A stretch of 64,000 bases of DNA from assembly GCF_963664555.1 (NCBI RefSeq), contig NZ_OY761461.1, forward strand, positions 310,001-374,000. Reading direction: 5' to 3'. Position 1 is the stretch's first letter. The number at the start of each line of letters is the position of its first letter. Below the pieces are notes generated by a model. That model was not told the origin of the DNA and searched no databases. It saw only the letters and a program-made list of their open reading frames with translations. A program made the position numbers and the translations under genes. Positions 36,544 through 45,365 of the stretch are shown here, one piece after another. The DNA comes from Labilibaculum sp. Lineage in GTDB: Bacteria; Bacteroidota; Bacteroidia; Bacteroidales; Marinifilaceae.

Positions 36544-36843
36544 ATGAAAAATGTTATTTTAAAAACTTGCTACATTGCCAATATACTATTGGTGGCACTG
36601 ATAATTTTATTACCCGTTGCAAGCTTTCTGGAGATAAATAGTTTACTTGACTTCATGACTACTAATACAGGTTTGTCTATAAGAAGTGTATTATCTGTAT
36701 TAACAGCGATTCTATGGATATATTGTATTTATTTGTGGGCTAAATTTGATAAAAATATGGTGCGATTTGTACTTATACTATTTTTGACAGCTTTCTATTT
36801 GATATTCTACTTTAAAAGAGCTTTGAAAGAAGGATGGATTTAA
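36544..36843 (+). CDS. Small membrane protein of unknown function
   Basis: 99 residues with three hydrophobic helices (IANILLVALIILLPVASFL; VLSVLTAILWIYCIYLWA; VRFVLILFLTAFYLIFYF) and a short basic end (KRALKEGWI). No family recognised. The ATG is 53 bases after the DUF3108 gene. A real gene is likely because of its clean three-helix pattern and codon usage like its neighbours, but it is short. Confidence 0.5.
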   Translation: MKNVILKTCYIANILLVALIILLPVASFLEINSLLDFMTTNTGLSIRSVLSVLTAILWIYCIYLWAKFDKNMVRFVLILFLTAFYLIFYFKRALKEGWI

Positions 36844-36923
36844 GGTTTTCTATCTTCACACCCACCTAGCACAATTCTATAATTTACAATATTGGTAAAA
36901 ATGCAAAACCACTAAACTTCATC

Positions 36924-37046
36924 ATGCAAAAAACAACTTTTCCTGTTTGGTTAGAAGATATTTGCACCAAATTAGGTGACAACTCTTCACAAATACCCCC
37001 TTTTGTTCAAAACAAGCTACTTACTCAATGGAAATCATCCCAATAG
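36924..37046 (+). CDS. Possible 40-residue open reading frame
   Basis: ATG 36924 to TAG 37044-37046, peptide starting MQKTTFPVWLEDICTKLGDN. No family, no clear promoter. It may be chance or a gene remnant. The rest of this 347-base gap holds only the tandem hairpin repeats. Confidence 0.2.
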   Translation: MQKTTFPVWLEDICTKLGDNSSQIPPFVQNKLLTQWKSSQ

Positions 37047-37102
37047 AGAAAAGCTATGGAATTCTTGATATTGCGAAATAAGATTTTTTCTGACCGGTTC
37101 CC

Positions 37103-37187
37103 GGACTAGTAGTAGTCCGATTGATGGACAAGTAGTGGTCCGACTGCTGGACTAGTACTAGTCCCATTACCGGAGCAGTAGTGGTCC
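37103..37187. repeat. Four tandem 23-bp repeats, each with a 16-bp dyad
   Basis: Dyads at 37103-37118, 37126-37141, 37149-37164 and 37172-37187 start exactly 23 bases apart. Units: GGACTAGTAGTAGTCC, GGACAAGTAGTGGTCC, GGACTAGTACTAGTCC (perfect palindrome) and GGAGCAGTAGTGGTCC, each followed by a variable 7-base linker. Arm positions 5 and 12 change together (T-A in units 1 and 3, C-G in unit 4). The array ends three bases before the stop codon of the glycerate kinase gene on the minus strand. Confidence 0.9.
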
Positions 37188-37190
37188 GGT

Positions 37191-38318
37191 TTATTGCAAA
37201 AACTTTAAGACAAAATCTTCCGTTGCTTTTTCAAGATAAATACCTGCGTTTTTTATAGAATCATCTGTGCTTGCAGCGTATTTGCTTACTTCGAACAGGC
37301 AATCGATATTCATTTCTTTTACTCTTGCCTCATCCAAATCAAGCAATCCACAAAAAATTGCCAGTTTTTGATCAGTAACGGAATCCAATACACCGCGGAT
37401 TACTTTTCCCGAGAATGTTTGCTCATCCAACTTTCCTTCTCCGGTAATTATCCAGCCAGCACCTTTAATCAGTGCATCAAAATTGGCCTCTTTCTTAATT
37501 AAATCAATACCCGGATTCAAGGCTGCATTTAAAAACAAAATGCAACCGGCACCCAATCCGCCTGCTGCGCCGGCACCACTTATTTGCTGTAAATCGAGTT
37601 CGAATTGTTTTTTAACTACTTCGTTAAAATGCTGTAAACCGGCATCCAATTCCCGCACCATTTCGGGTGTCGCTCCTTTTTGTGGAGAATAGATATAAGC
37701 TGCCCCATTCTCTCCGTAAAGTGGATTATCAACATCGCAGGCAACTTCGAATTTCACCCCTTTTAATCTTGGATGTGCGACTGAATGATCAATAGAATAA
37801 AGTTGAATTAAATCCTGGCCGGCACCTTTCAACTCATTATTATTTTCATCGAAAAAGACATAACCCAATGCCCGCGCCATGCCCAAACCGGCATCGTTGG
37901 TTGCACTTCCGCCAATACCCAAAATAATGTGTTCTGCACCTTTGTCCAACGCATCTTTAATTAATTCGCCGGTTCCATAAGTGCTTGTCAGCATCGGATT
38001 TGCCTCATCGCCTTGCAGCAAACGAATTCCCGAAGCTTCTGCCATCTCAATGTAAGCAGTCTTCTTCTTTTCAGAATACAAATAAAAAGCAGTAATTTTT
38101 CGATGCAGCGGATCGTGAACCTCGATGGAGTTCATTTCTCCTTCCAGATAGAAGTTCAGGACTTCAATCGTACCATCGCCGCCATCGGCCAACGGTAGTT
38201 TGATGATCTCAACATCAGAAGTGTGTTTTCTGATCCCTCTCTCAACAGCATCACAAAATTCCATTCCGGTGAGAGAGCCTTTGAATTTATCCGGAGCTAA
38301 AATAATTTTTGTCATCAT
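37191..38318 (-). CDS. glxK: Glycerate kinase (type 1)
   Basis: Phosphorylates D-glycerate to 2-phosphoglycerate. The family start IILAPDKFKGSLTG is followed by LPLADGGDGTIEVL, ADGGDG being the hallmark, then GTGELIKDALDKGAEHIILGIGGSATNDAGLGMARALGY across the central domain and ITGEGKLDEQTFSGKV near the C terminus. 375 residues, standard. Start: two consecutive ATG codons; the first is used here. The 23-bp repeats abut the stop codon, and no ordinary terminator is seen on that side. Confidence 0.94.
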   Translation of the reverse strand: MMTKIILAPDKFKGSLTGMEFCDAVERGIRKHTSDVEIIKLPLADGGDGTIEVLNFYLEGEMNSIEVHDPLHRKITAFYLYSEKKKTAYIEMAEASGIRLLQGDEANPMLTSTYGTGELIKDALDKGAEHIILGIGGSATNDAGLGMARALGYVFFDENNNELKGAGQDLIQLYSIDHSVAHPRLKGVKFEVACDVDNPLYGENGAAYIYSPQKGATPEMVRELDAGLQHFNEVVKKQFELDLQQISGAGAAGGLGAGCILFLNAALNPGIDLIKKEANFDALIKGAGWIITGEGKLDEQTFSGKVIRGVLDSVTDQKLAIFCGLLDLDEARVKEMNIDCLFEVSKYAASTDDSIKNAGIYLEKATEDFVLKFLQ

Positions 38319-38384
38319 TGGTAAGTTAGCTTAAATCAGGAGAATTTTAACTTACTATTATTGGGACAGGTTGAAAAAAAGAGC

Positions 38385-39512
38385 TTATTTCTTATCTATT
38401 TTAATCTCAAAAAGTTTAGGCCATCTTTTCCCTGTAACAAACAAACGATTATTAATAGAATCCCAAGCTATTCCATTCAATACCTCATCTCCCTCTATCA
38501 ATATTCTCTTGTCGGCTAGTTTTAAAATCTTACCTAGATTTAAATTTCCTTCCACTCTTCCCGTTTCCGGATTTATAATTACAATGCGGTCGGTAAGCCA
38601 AACATTGGCATAAATTTTTCCATTTATATATTCCAATTCATTTAAATTGGTTACCATTCCCGAATTATCATACACTTCAATTATTCTCTTCCTGCTATAA
38701 TTGTCAGCATCAAGAACTGTCAGCACATTTGTCCCATCCGAAAGAATCAACTCATTGTTAGCTGATGTAATTCCCCAGCCCTGATGATTGGTTGTATTTG
38801 GCTCAAAAGTATCCTCCTGTTCAAAAGTTACAGGATCAACAACAAAAACTTTTTTTGCATTCCAGGTCAATTGAATAATTTTTCCCTTGGAAAACGTAAT
38901 GCCTTCGCCAAAATATTCCTGCTCTAAATTCTTAACCGACAGGGCCTCACCATTTTCAAGTTTTACCTTTCGCAAAGTAGATTCGCCTCTTTGCCCTGTT
39001 CCCTCATATAGAAATCCTTTATGATAAAACAATCCCTGGGTATAAGCACCTCTATCGTGGGGAAACTCATTAATTATTTCATATGAATATTCAACAGGAG
39101 GGATATTCGTTTTCAAATTTATAAATGTGGAAACAATACCAATTGTCCCGTCTTCATGATAAGCCATCACCTTCAGATCGTGTTTCCCCATTTTTTGATC
39201 CTCAGGAACCCAAGTCATTGTCCATGGCTCATCGGTCAAACTTCCAATTAAAGTCTCATCAGCCCAAAACTGAACAGAATCAATTCCGGCCGCCCTATTT
39301 CTGGGAGTCATTTCAATTTCAACATCTCCTCCCATGGTATATAAATCACCCCGATGCGGTTGTTTTAAGCGCAAACTATTAACAATCACTGTCGTTTTTT
39401 CTGTCTGCTCATCAAAGTTTTTATCGGCAAACTTATTATTGTTTACACTCTTGCCATTACACGAGACTAACAGCAAAAAACAAACAAGCGATAAAAAAGA
39501 GTGAGTATTCAT
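38385..39512 (-). CDS. Glutaminyl-peptide cyclotransferase, lipoprotein
   Basis: Converts N-terminal Gln of exported proteins to pyroglutamate in the periplasm or at the membrane surface. The lipobox LVSC gives lipidated Cys18. An N-terminal Ig-like segment (about 45-130; SVQFWADETLIGSLTDEPWT) precedes the five-bladed propeller of the plant-type QC family: FPHDRGAYTQGLFYHKG, GEGITFSKGKIIQLTW, GWGITSANNELILSDGT and LNELEYINGKIYANVWLTD. It is relevant here because many type IX secreted and lipoproteins start with Gln after signal cleavage (for example PorP, AQ-QDP). 375 residues. Confidence 0.88.
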   Translation of the reverse strand: MNTHSFLSLVCFLLLVSCNGKSVNNNKFADKNFDEQTEKTTVIVNSLRLKQPHRGDLYTMGGDVEIEMTPRNRAAGIDSVQFWADETLIGSLTDEPWTMTWVPEDQKMGKHDLKVMAYHEDGTIGIVSTFINLKTNIPPVEYSYEIINEFPHDRGAYTQGLFYHKGFLYEGTGQRGESTLRKVKLENGEALSVKNLEQEYFGEGITFSKGKIIQLTWNAKKVFVVDPVTFEQEDTFEPNTTNHQGWGITSANNELILSDGTNVLTVLDADNYSRKRIIEVYDNSGMVTNLNELEYINGKIYANVWLTDRIVIINPETGRVEGNLNLGKILKLADKRILIEGDEVLNGIAWDSINNRLFVTGKRWPKLFEIKIDKK

Positions 39513-39593
39513 GGTAATTCTTTTAGGATAAAACGATCAGTGAAAACAACAATTAGTTTTAGTATTACAAGCTTTAAAATTAGCTAAAAAATA

Positions 39594-39624
39594 AAAAAAC
39601 TGCCCTGATCAGTCAGGACAGTTT
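39594..39624. terminator. Terminator of cysS
   Basis: AAACTGCCCTGA (39597-39608) pairs with TCAGGACAGTTT (39613-39624) with one G-T wobble. On the minus strand T7 follows, four bases after the cysS stop. Confidence 0.85.
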
Positions 39625-39627
39625 GTA

Positions 39628-41100
39628 TTATTTTAAGATTTCCCATTCATAACCATCTTTGGTGTCTTTTACAACAATGCCTAAATTGGTCAATTCATCT
39701 CTTATTTTATCGGCAGTAGCCCAGTCTTTATTCTTTTTGGCCTCATCGCGGGTCGAAAGCAGCAAACGAACTACTTTATCCAGTATTTCATTATTCCCTC
39801 CTGTATCTCCTTCATCTTTCAAGCCCAACACGTCAAACACCAAATTGTGATACAAATCCTTTAAAACAGCAAGGTCAGAAGCAGTAATCGTTTCCTTTCC
39901 AACAGCTAATGAATTGATCATCTTCACGCCATCAAACAAGTGAGCAATTAATATCGGTGTATTAAAATCATCATTTAATGCCTCGTAACACTTCGCTTTT
40001 AATTCCTCAACAGAATTGGAAGAGGAATCCGATGTTTGTATTTTATCTATTGTTGCAACAGCTGTCATTAAACGTTTAAAACCTTTTTCTGCTGCCTGAA
40101 GCGCATCGTTCGAAAAATCCAACGGACTGCGGTAATGAGCCTGCAACATGAAAAAGCGAACCGTCATCGGGCTGTACGCCTGTTCCAGTACATCATTCTC
40201 TCCCGAAAACATAGAAGATAAATTCACGTAATTTCCCAATGATTTACCCATCTTCTGACCATTGATGGTGATCATGTTGTTATGCATCCAGTATTTTACG
40301 GCTTCGTGTCCGTTAGCTCCTGTGGATTGAGCAATTTCACATTCGTGATGCGGAAACTGCAGATCCAATCCACCACCATGAATATCAAATTTAGCGCCCA
40401 GATATTTCTGACTCATTGCAGAACATTCCAAATGCCAGCCAGGGAATCCATCACTCCATTTCGAAGGCCAACGCATAATATGCTCAGGAGTCGCTTTTTT
40501 CCAAAGAGCAAAGTCAAAACTATTTTTCTTTTCGCTTTGTCCTTCTAAATCCCGTGTATTTGAGAGCAGCTCTTCAATTTTTCTTCCTGATAATTTGCCG
40601 TAGTCATATTTTTCGCTGTATGCTTTCACATCAAAATAGACAGAACCTTCACTCTCGTAAGCAAACCCATTCGCAAATAATTTATCAATCACTTCCATTT
40701 GTTCAATAATATGTCCTGATGCACGAGGCTCGATACTTGGCTTCAATACATTCAAATCAGCCATATCATTGTGATAGCGATCGGTAAAAAACTGAACAAT
40801 TTCCATTGGCTCCAGTTGTTCCAAACGAGCCTTTTTAGCAATTTTATCTTCGCCCTCATCTGCATCATTCACCAAATGTCCTACATCGGTAATGTTTCTA
40901 ACGTAGCGTACTTTATATCCTAGATGCGTTAAGTAACGAAAAACCAAATCGAATGTGATTGCTGGCCGGGCATGCCCCAAATGTGCATCACCATATACCG
41001 TAGGACCACATACATACAGCCCAACATGGGGAGCATTAATGGGTTCAAACAATTCTTTTTTACGATTTAGTGTATTATAAATGAACAACTTATTTTCCAT
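39628..41100 (-). CDS. cysS: Cysteinyl-tRNA synthetase
   Basis: Charges tRNA-Cys. The class I HIGH motif is HLGH at 40-43 within [12 protein letters not shown], the zinc site uses Cys31 and the later GWHLECSAM and HHECEIAQS residues, and the KMSKS motif appears as KMGKS in [10 protein letters not shown]. 490 residues, normal length. The start ATG is followed by the family's KLFIYNTL. A near-match TAATTTTA box is about 35 bases upstream. Confidence 0.97.
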   Translation of the reverse strand: MENKLFIYNTLNRKKELFEPINAPHVGLYVCGPTVYGDAHLGHARPAITFDLVFRYLTHLGYKVRYVRNITDVGHLVNDADEGEDKIAKKARLEQLEPMEIVQFFTDRYHNDMADLNVLKPSIEPRASGHIIEQMEVIDKLFANGFAYESEGSVYFDVKAYSEKYDYGKLSGRKIEELLSNTRDLEGQSEKKNSFDFALWKKATPEHIMRWPSKWSDGFPGWHLECSAMSQKYLGAKFDIHGGGLDLQFPHHECEIAQSTGANGHEAVKYWMHNNMITINGQKMGKSLGNYVNLSSMFSGENDVLEQAYSPMTVRFFMLQAHYRSPLDFSNDALQAAEKGFKRLMTAVATIDKIQTSDSSSNSVEELKAKCYEALNDDFNTPILIAHLFDGVKMINSLAVGKETITASDLAVLKDLYHNLVFDVLGLKDEGDTGGNNEILDKVVRLLLSTRDEAKKNKDWATADKIRDELTNLGIVVKDTKDGYEWEILK

Positions 41101-41654
41101 AACTGTAATATAATCGAAATTCTATTGGGAGTGTAAAATTATAAAAAATTATTGCTCGCCATAAAATATCTTGCGAATAACTTTAGAATTCTGATAGATA
41201 GACTCAATTTACTCCTAATTTCCGACTTCCTTAAGGAGTAAGTTACGTGAATAAAACTCTTTTCAACTTAAAAAAATGGGGTCCAAACAGACCATACAAC
41301 TGTATATTCAATCATAATCTACTCTTTTTATTGTCTATATAGATTCCTTCACTATCTTTGTGACATAAAATATTCTATCCAATATCCTGAATTGCGATTG
41401 CCGTCATCAGCAAGATTACTTGAAAACATTCACCTTCCTCATTGAATGTAAAGGAAAATCAACAAAAGGAAATAACAACAAGAATTATATAGAGATTGAT
41501 CGAATTTGGATAGAATAAATACAGTTTATAGACTAATTATAAAATCTTAATCATGTAATATTGTTTTAAACAATCAAAATATATTTTTTATTATTACTTT
41601 CAACTATAAGCTCATACAGGATCAATCCAATAGTAGTATTACAAAATTAAAAGA
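41101..41654 (+). other. Long intergenic region and rnr leader
   Basis: 554 AT-rich bases. The first part holds upstream sequence of cysS (minus strand). From about 41366 onward it is the predicted 5' leader of rnr, about 290 bases long. I see no known riboswitch and no convincing reading frame. Two ATG-TAA start-stop pairs occur at 41446-41451 and 41553-41558. Confidence 0.5.
41330..41360 (+). promoter_or_regulatory. Promoter of rnr
   Basis: ATTG at 41330-41333, a 19-base spacer and an exact TATCTTTG at 41353-41360. This is one of the best promoter matches in the window and implies a leader of about 290 bases. Confidence 0.7.
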
Positions 41655-43820
41655 ATGTCAAAAAAAAATAAAAAAGAACATAGAAAAGGAAAACCAGCAC
41701 ATAACCGCCAAAGTCTTTCAAAACTAATTGATGGAATATTCGCTCAAAACCCAACTAAAACACTTAATTACAAACAAATTTCAAGTGAATTGGGAATTAA
41801 AGACATGGGCACAAAGCAGCTTGTAGTCGGAATTCTTTGCGATATGGTTGATTTAGAGGTTTTAAGTGAAATTTCGACAGGAAAATACAAATTGAAATCG
41901 AAAATCGGCAACATAACGGGCAAGGTTGACATGACTGCCCGAGGATCTGCATTTATCGTTTCGGAAGAAATTGAAGAAGATGTTTTTGTATCGCAGGCAA
42001 ATTTAAACAGAGCTTTACATGGAGATATCGTTAAAGTTTCCTTGTATGCACGTAAAAAAAGCAAGCAACCCGAAGGCGAAGTGGTTGAAATCGTTAAAAG
42101 AAAGAAAACCACTTTTGTAGGAATCGTAGATGTTTCTAAAAACTATGCATTCCTGGTTTCATCGGGCAAACAAATGCCGTACGATATTTTTATTCCTTTG
42201 GCAAAGTTAAATGGTGCACAAAATGGCGATAAGGCAATTGCACAAATAACCGAATGGCCTAAAAAATCGAAAAATCCGGTTGGTCAGATTACAACTGTTT
42301 TGGGTAAACCCGGTGATAATAACACTGAGATGCATGCGATTCTGGCTGAGTTTGATCTTCCACATATTTTTCCTGAAAATGTAAACGTGGCCGCAGAAGA
42401 TATTTCTGATGAAATTACAAAAGAAGAAATTGCTCTTCGCAGAGACTTCAGAGAGGCTACAACTTTTACCATCGATCCGCACGATGCAAAGGACTTTGAT
42501 GATGCCCTGTCTATTAGGGCACTTGAGAATGGCAATTGGGAAATTGGTGTTCATATTGCTGATGTTACACATTATGTGAGAAAAGGGAGCATCATTGAAC
42601 AGGAAGCTTTTGATAGAGCAACTTCTGTTTATTTGGTAGATAGAGTTGTACCAATGTTGCCGGAACGTTTATCGAACGGAATTTGTTCCCTGAGACCCAA
42701 TGAGGAAAAATTAACTTTTTCTGCTGTTTTCGAAATGGATGAGAATGCAGATGTGATCAATACCTGGATTGGTAAAACGGTAATTAATTCGAACCGAAGA
42801 TTCACCTATGAAGAAGCGCAGGATATTATTGAGACTGGAAAAGGAGATTTTAGTGAGGAAGTTCTTGAATTGGATAAGCTGGCTAAATTGCTGCGTAAAA
42901 GGAGATTCAAAAAAGGAGCAATTGATTTTGAACGTTTCGAAGTAAAATTTGAAATTGACGAAACAGGAAAACCGACACGTGTATATTTTAAAGAATCAAA
43001 AGATTCCAACAAGCTGATTGAGGAATTTATGCTTTTGGCCAACAAGCGTGTTGCTGAAGTTATTGGGCGAGTGCCAAAAGGAAAAACGGCTAAAACATTT
43101 GTTTACAGAACCCATGACCAGCCAAATCCTGAAAAATTAAATACTTTCAATCAATTTATTCAAAAATTTGGATACAGTTTAAAGACAACAAATCCAGGAG
43201 CAATATCCAGTTCGCTAAACGCTTTATTGCACGATGTAAAAGGTGAAACCATTCAAAATCTGGTGGAAACTTTAGCGATTCGCTCCATGGCAAAAGCCGA
43301 ATATTCTACTGTAAATATTGGTCATTACGGGTTGCATTTTGATCATTACTCACATTTCACATCGCCAATTAGAAGGTATCCCGATATGATGGCTCACAGA
43401 TTGCTGGAAAAATACTTTGCGGGTGCTAAATCGGTTAATAAAGAGAAGTACGAAGAGTATTGCCGACATTGCAGTGAAATGGAACAAAAAGCTGCACAAG
43501 CTGAACGGGCATCTATAAAATACAAGCAGGTGGAGTTCATGCAGGAACATATTGGTCAAGAGTTTGTTGGAACTATTTCAGGTGTTACTGAATGGGGTTT
43601 TTACGTAGAATTGGATGAAAACAAATGCGAAGGAATGGTTTCAATTCGTGAGTTGGAAGATGATTTTTACGAATTCGACGAGGACAACTACTGTATTGTT
43701 GGACGCAATCATCGTAAAATTTATCAATTGGGAGATAAAGTTGAAATTTTGGTTGCTAAAGCTAATCTGATTGCCAAACAACTTGATTTCGTATTAGCTG
43801 ATTCAAAGAAAAATAAATAA
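41655..43820 (+). CDS. rnr: Ribonuclease R
   Basis: 3'-5' exoribonuclease of the RNB family that degrades structured RNA and works in rRNA and mRNA quality control. Order: N-terminal helix-turn-helix-like RNase B OB part, two cold-shock OB domains, RNB catalytic domain with the acidic cluster Asp274, Asp280, Asp282 and Asp283 (IDPHDAKDFDD), and a C-terminal S1 domain (GQEFVGTISGVTEWGFYVEL). 721 residues. The N-terminal tail is basic (KKNKKEHRKGK). The long leader suggests post-transcriptional control. Confidence 0.96.
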   Translation: MSKKNKKEHRKGKPAHNRQSLSKLIDGIFAQNPTKTLNYKQISSELGIKDMGTKQLVVGILCDMVDLEVLSEISTGKYKLKSKIGNITGKVDMTARGSAFIVSEEIEEDVFVSQANLNRALHGDIVKVSLYARKKSKQPEGEVVEIVKRKKTTFVGIVDVSKNYAFLVSSGKQMPYDIFIPLAKLNGAQNGDKAIAQITEWPKKSKNPVGQITTVLGKPGDNNTEMHAILAEFDLPHIFPENVNVAAEDISDEITKEEIALRRDFREATTFTIDPHDAKDFDDALSIRALENGNWEIGVHIADVTHYVRKGSIIEQEAFDRATSVYLVDRVVPMLPERLSNGICSLRPNEEKLTFSAVFEMDENADVINTWIGKTVINSNRRFTYEEAQDIIETGKGDFSEEVLELDKLAKLLRKRRFKKGAIDFERFEVKFEIDETGKPTRVYFKESKDSNKLIEEFMLLANKRVAEVIGRVPKGKTAKTFVYRTHDQPNPEKLNTFNQFIQKFGYSLKTTNPGAISSSLNALLHDVKGETIQNLVETLAIRSMAKAEYSTVNIGHYGLHFDHYSHFTSPIRRYPDMMAHRLLEKYFAGAKSVNKEKYEEYCRHCSEMEQKAAQAERASIKYKQVEFMQEHIGQEFVGTISGVTEWGFYVELDENKCEGMVSIRELEDDFYEFDEDNYCIVGRNHRKIYQLGDKVEILVAKANLIAKQLDFVLADSKKNK

Positions 43821-43841
43821 TTCAAAAAAAACGTAAAGAAT

Positions 43842-43873
43842 GGTCGGATCTCTTTTTTGAAATCCGACCTTTT
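43842..43873 (+). terminator. Terminator of rnr
   Basis: GGTCGGAT (43842-43849) pairs with ATCCGACC (43862-43869), followed by TTTT. Confidence 0.75.
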
Positions 43874-43934
43874 GCTACTATTAATTAACTTAATAAAATA
43901 CATTTCTTAATAAATGATAAAATGAGAGGCATCA

Positions 43935-43966
43935 TTTCATTCATCCACTCTTTTTATGTAATTTTG
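43935..43966 (+). promoter_or_regulatory. Promoter of the response regulator gene
   Basis: TTTC at 43935-43938, a 20-base spacer and an exact TAATTTTG at 43959-43966. ATG is 38 bases downstream. Confidence 0.6.
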
Positions 43967-44004
43967 ATTGAAACCAGCACACATTAAGAAAGGTAAGGTT
44001 CCGC

Positions 44005-45357
44005 ATGAAAAAGATATTAATAATTGATGATGATCCAACTATATGCTTGATGCTTCAAGGTTTGCTGAAGCGTAAAAACTTTGATGCAGATACAGTGTTT
44101 TCTGCCGGAGAAGCATTAAAAAAGTTGGAGATTAATCAATTTGATCTTGTTTTAAGTGATTTCCGTTTGCCTGATTTTGATGGATTGGAGCTTCTCCAAA
44201 AAATAAAATCAATGCATCCACATGTTCCTGTTATCATTATGACTTCTTATGCTGATATAAGAACTGCTGTGAGTGCAATAAAAATGGGCGCGTTTGAATA
44301 TGTAACCAAACCGCTTAACCCAGATGAAATTCTCTTGTTAATCAATTCAGCTCTTGCTAAATCAGAAGTTCCTAAGAGCTCTAAAAATTCAAAAGAAAAA
44401 CAGAACAAAGAAGTGATTGAATTTGTTCATGGAAAAAGTCCGAATTCCTTACAGATTGACCAATATATTAAATTGGTGGCACCCACAGATATGTCAGTTA
44501 TTATTGAAGGAGAGAGCGGTACAGGAAAAGAAATTGCAGCCCGAAGAATTCACTTTGACAGTAGAAGAAAAAAGAAGGCTTTTGTTGCTGTTGATTGTGG
44601 TGCTTTATCTACAGATTTAGCAGGAAGCGAACTGTTCGGTCATATAAAAGGTTCATTTACCGGAGCAATAAACGATAAGGAAGGTCAGTTTGAATCAGCT
44701 CAGGGAGGAACCTTGTTTCTGGACGAAATAGGGAATTTATCCTATGAAATTCAAATGAAGCTATTAAGGGCTTTGCAAGAACGTAAAGTTCGTAGAATTG
44801 GAAGCAACAAAGATATTGATGTTGATGTGCGGATTGTTGTCGCAACCAATGAAGACTTATCAGTAGCAGTAAATAATGGAGATTTTAGAGAAGATCTTTA
44901 CCATCGTTTAAATGAATTTAAAATTACAGTTCCTGCTTTACGAAACCGAATTGAAGATATTGAATTGTTTTCGAATTATTTTCTCGAATTGTCAAACAAT
45001 GAGTTAAATAAAGAAATCACAGGATTTAGCTCCGAGGTTTTGGAAAAATTCAAATCTTATTCATGGCCCGGTAATTTACGAGAACTTCGAAATGTTATAA
45101 GAAGATCTGTTTTGCTTAGTCCTGAAAAGAAAGTAGAACTAACCAGTTTACCCAATGAAATCTTAAATGACAATGCCAATAGTAGTTTTGTTGCGGAAGG
45201 TTCCAATCTTAAATTAATTCAGGCCGCAAACGAAAAGGAATTAATTGTATCCACGCTCCGAAAGGTGAACTATAACAAATCGAAAGCCGCCAGGATGCTT
45301 AATATCGACAGAAAAACCTTATACAATAAGATTAAACAATACGGAATCAATATTTAA
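44005..45357 (+). CDS. Sigma-54-dependent response regulator (NtrC family)
   Basis: Three domains over 450 residues. Receiver 1-115 with the phospho-acceptor Asp52 (LVLSDFRLPD), AAA+ activator domain about 140-375 with Walker A GESGTGKE at 169-176, the sigma-54 contact loop GSFTGA at 216-221 (Ser in place of the usual Ala) and Walker B GGTLFLDE at 234-241, then a Fis-type helix-turn-helix at about 418-450 (NKSKAARMLNIDRKTLYNKI). It would activate RpoN promoters after phosphorylation. It faces a hybrid histidine kinase whose stop codon is only eight bases away, the likely partner. Targets unknown; not a standard named ortholog that I recognise. Confidence 0.92.
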   Translation: MKKILIIDDDPTICLMLQGLLKRKNFDADTVFSAGEALKKLEINQFDLVLSDFRLPDFDGLELLQKIKSMHPHVPVIIMTSYADIRTAVSAIKMGAFEYVTKPLNPDEILLLINSALAKSEVPKSSKNSKEKQNKEVIEFVHGKSPNSLQIDQYIKLVAPTDMSVIIEGESGTGKEIAARRIHFDSRRKKKAFVAVDCGALSTDLAGSELFGHIKGSFTGAINDKEGQFESAQGGTLFLDEIGNLSYEIQMKLLRALQERKVRRIGSNKDIDVDVRIVVATNEDLSVAVNNGDFREDLYHRLNEFKITVPALRNRIEDIELFSNYFLELSNNELNKEITGFSSEVLEKFKSYSWPGNLRELRNVIRRSVLLSPEKKVELTSLPNEILNDNANSSFVAEGSNLKLIQAANEKELIVSTLRKVNYNKSKAARMLNIDRKTLYNKIKQYGINI

Positions 45358-45365
45358 AAATACAA

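Noticed and set aside
37103..37187. CRISPR array
   Set aside because: Only four 16-bp units with 7-base linkers; no spacers of normal length and no cas gene.
44005..45357. Sigma-54 promoter targets in the window
   Set aside because: I looked for TGGC-N8-TTGC-like sites near gene starts by eye and found none convincing; a motif scan would be needed.
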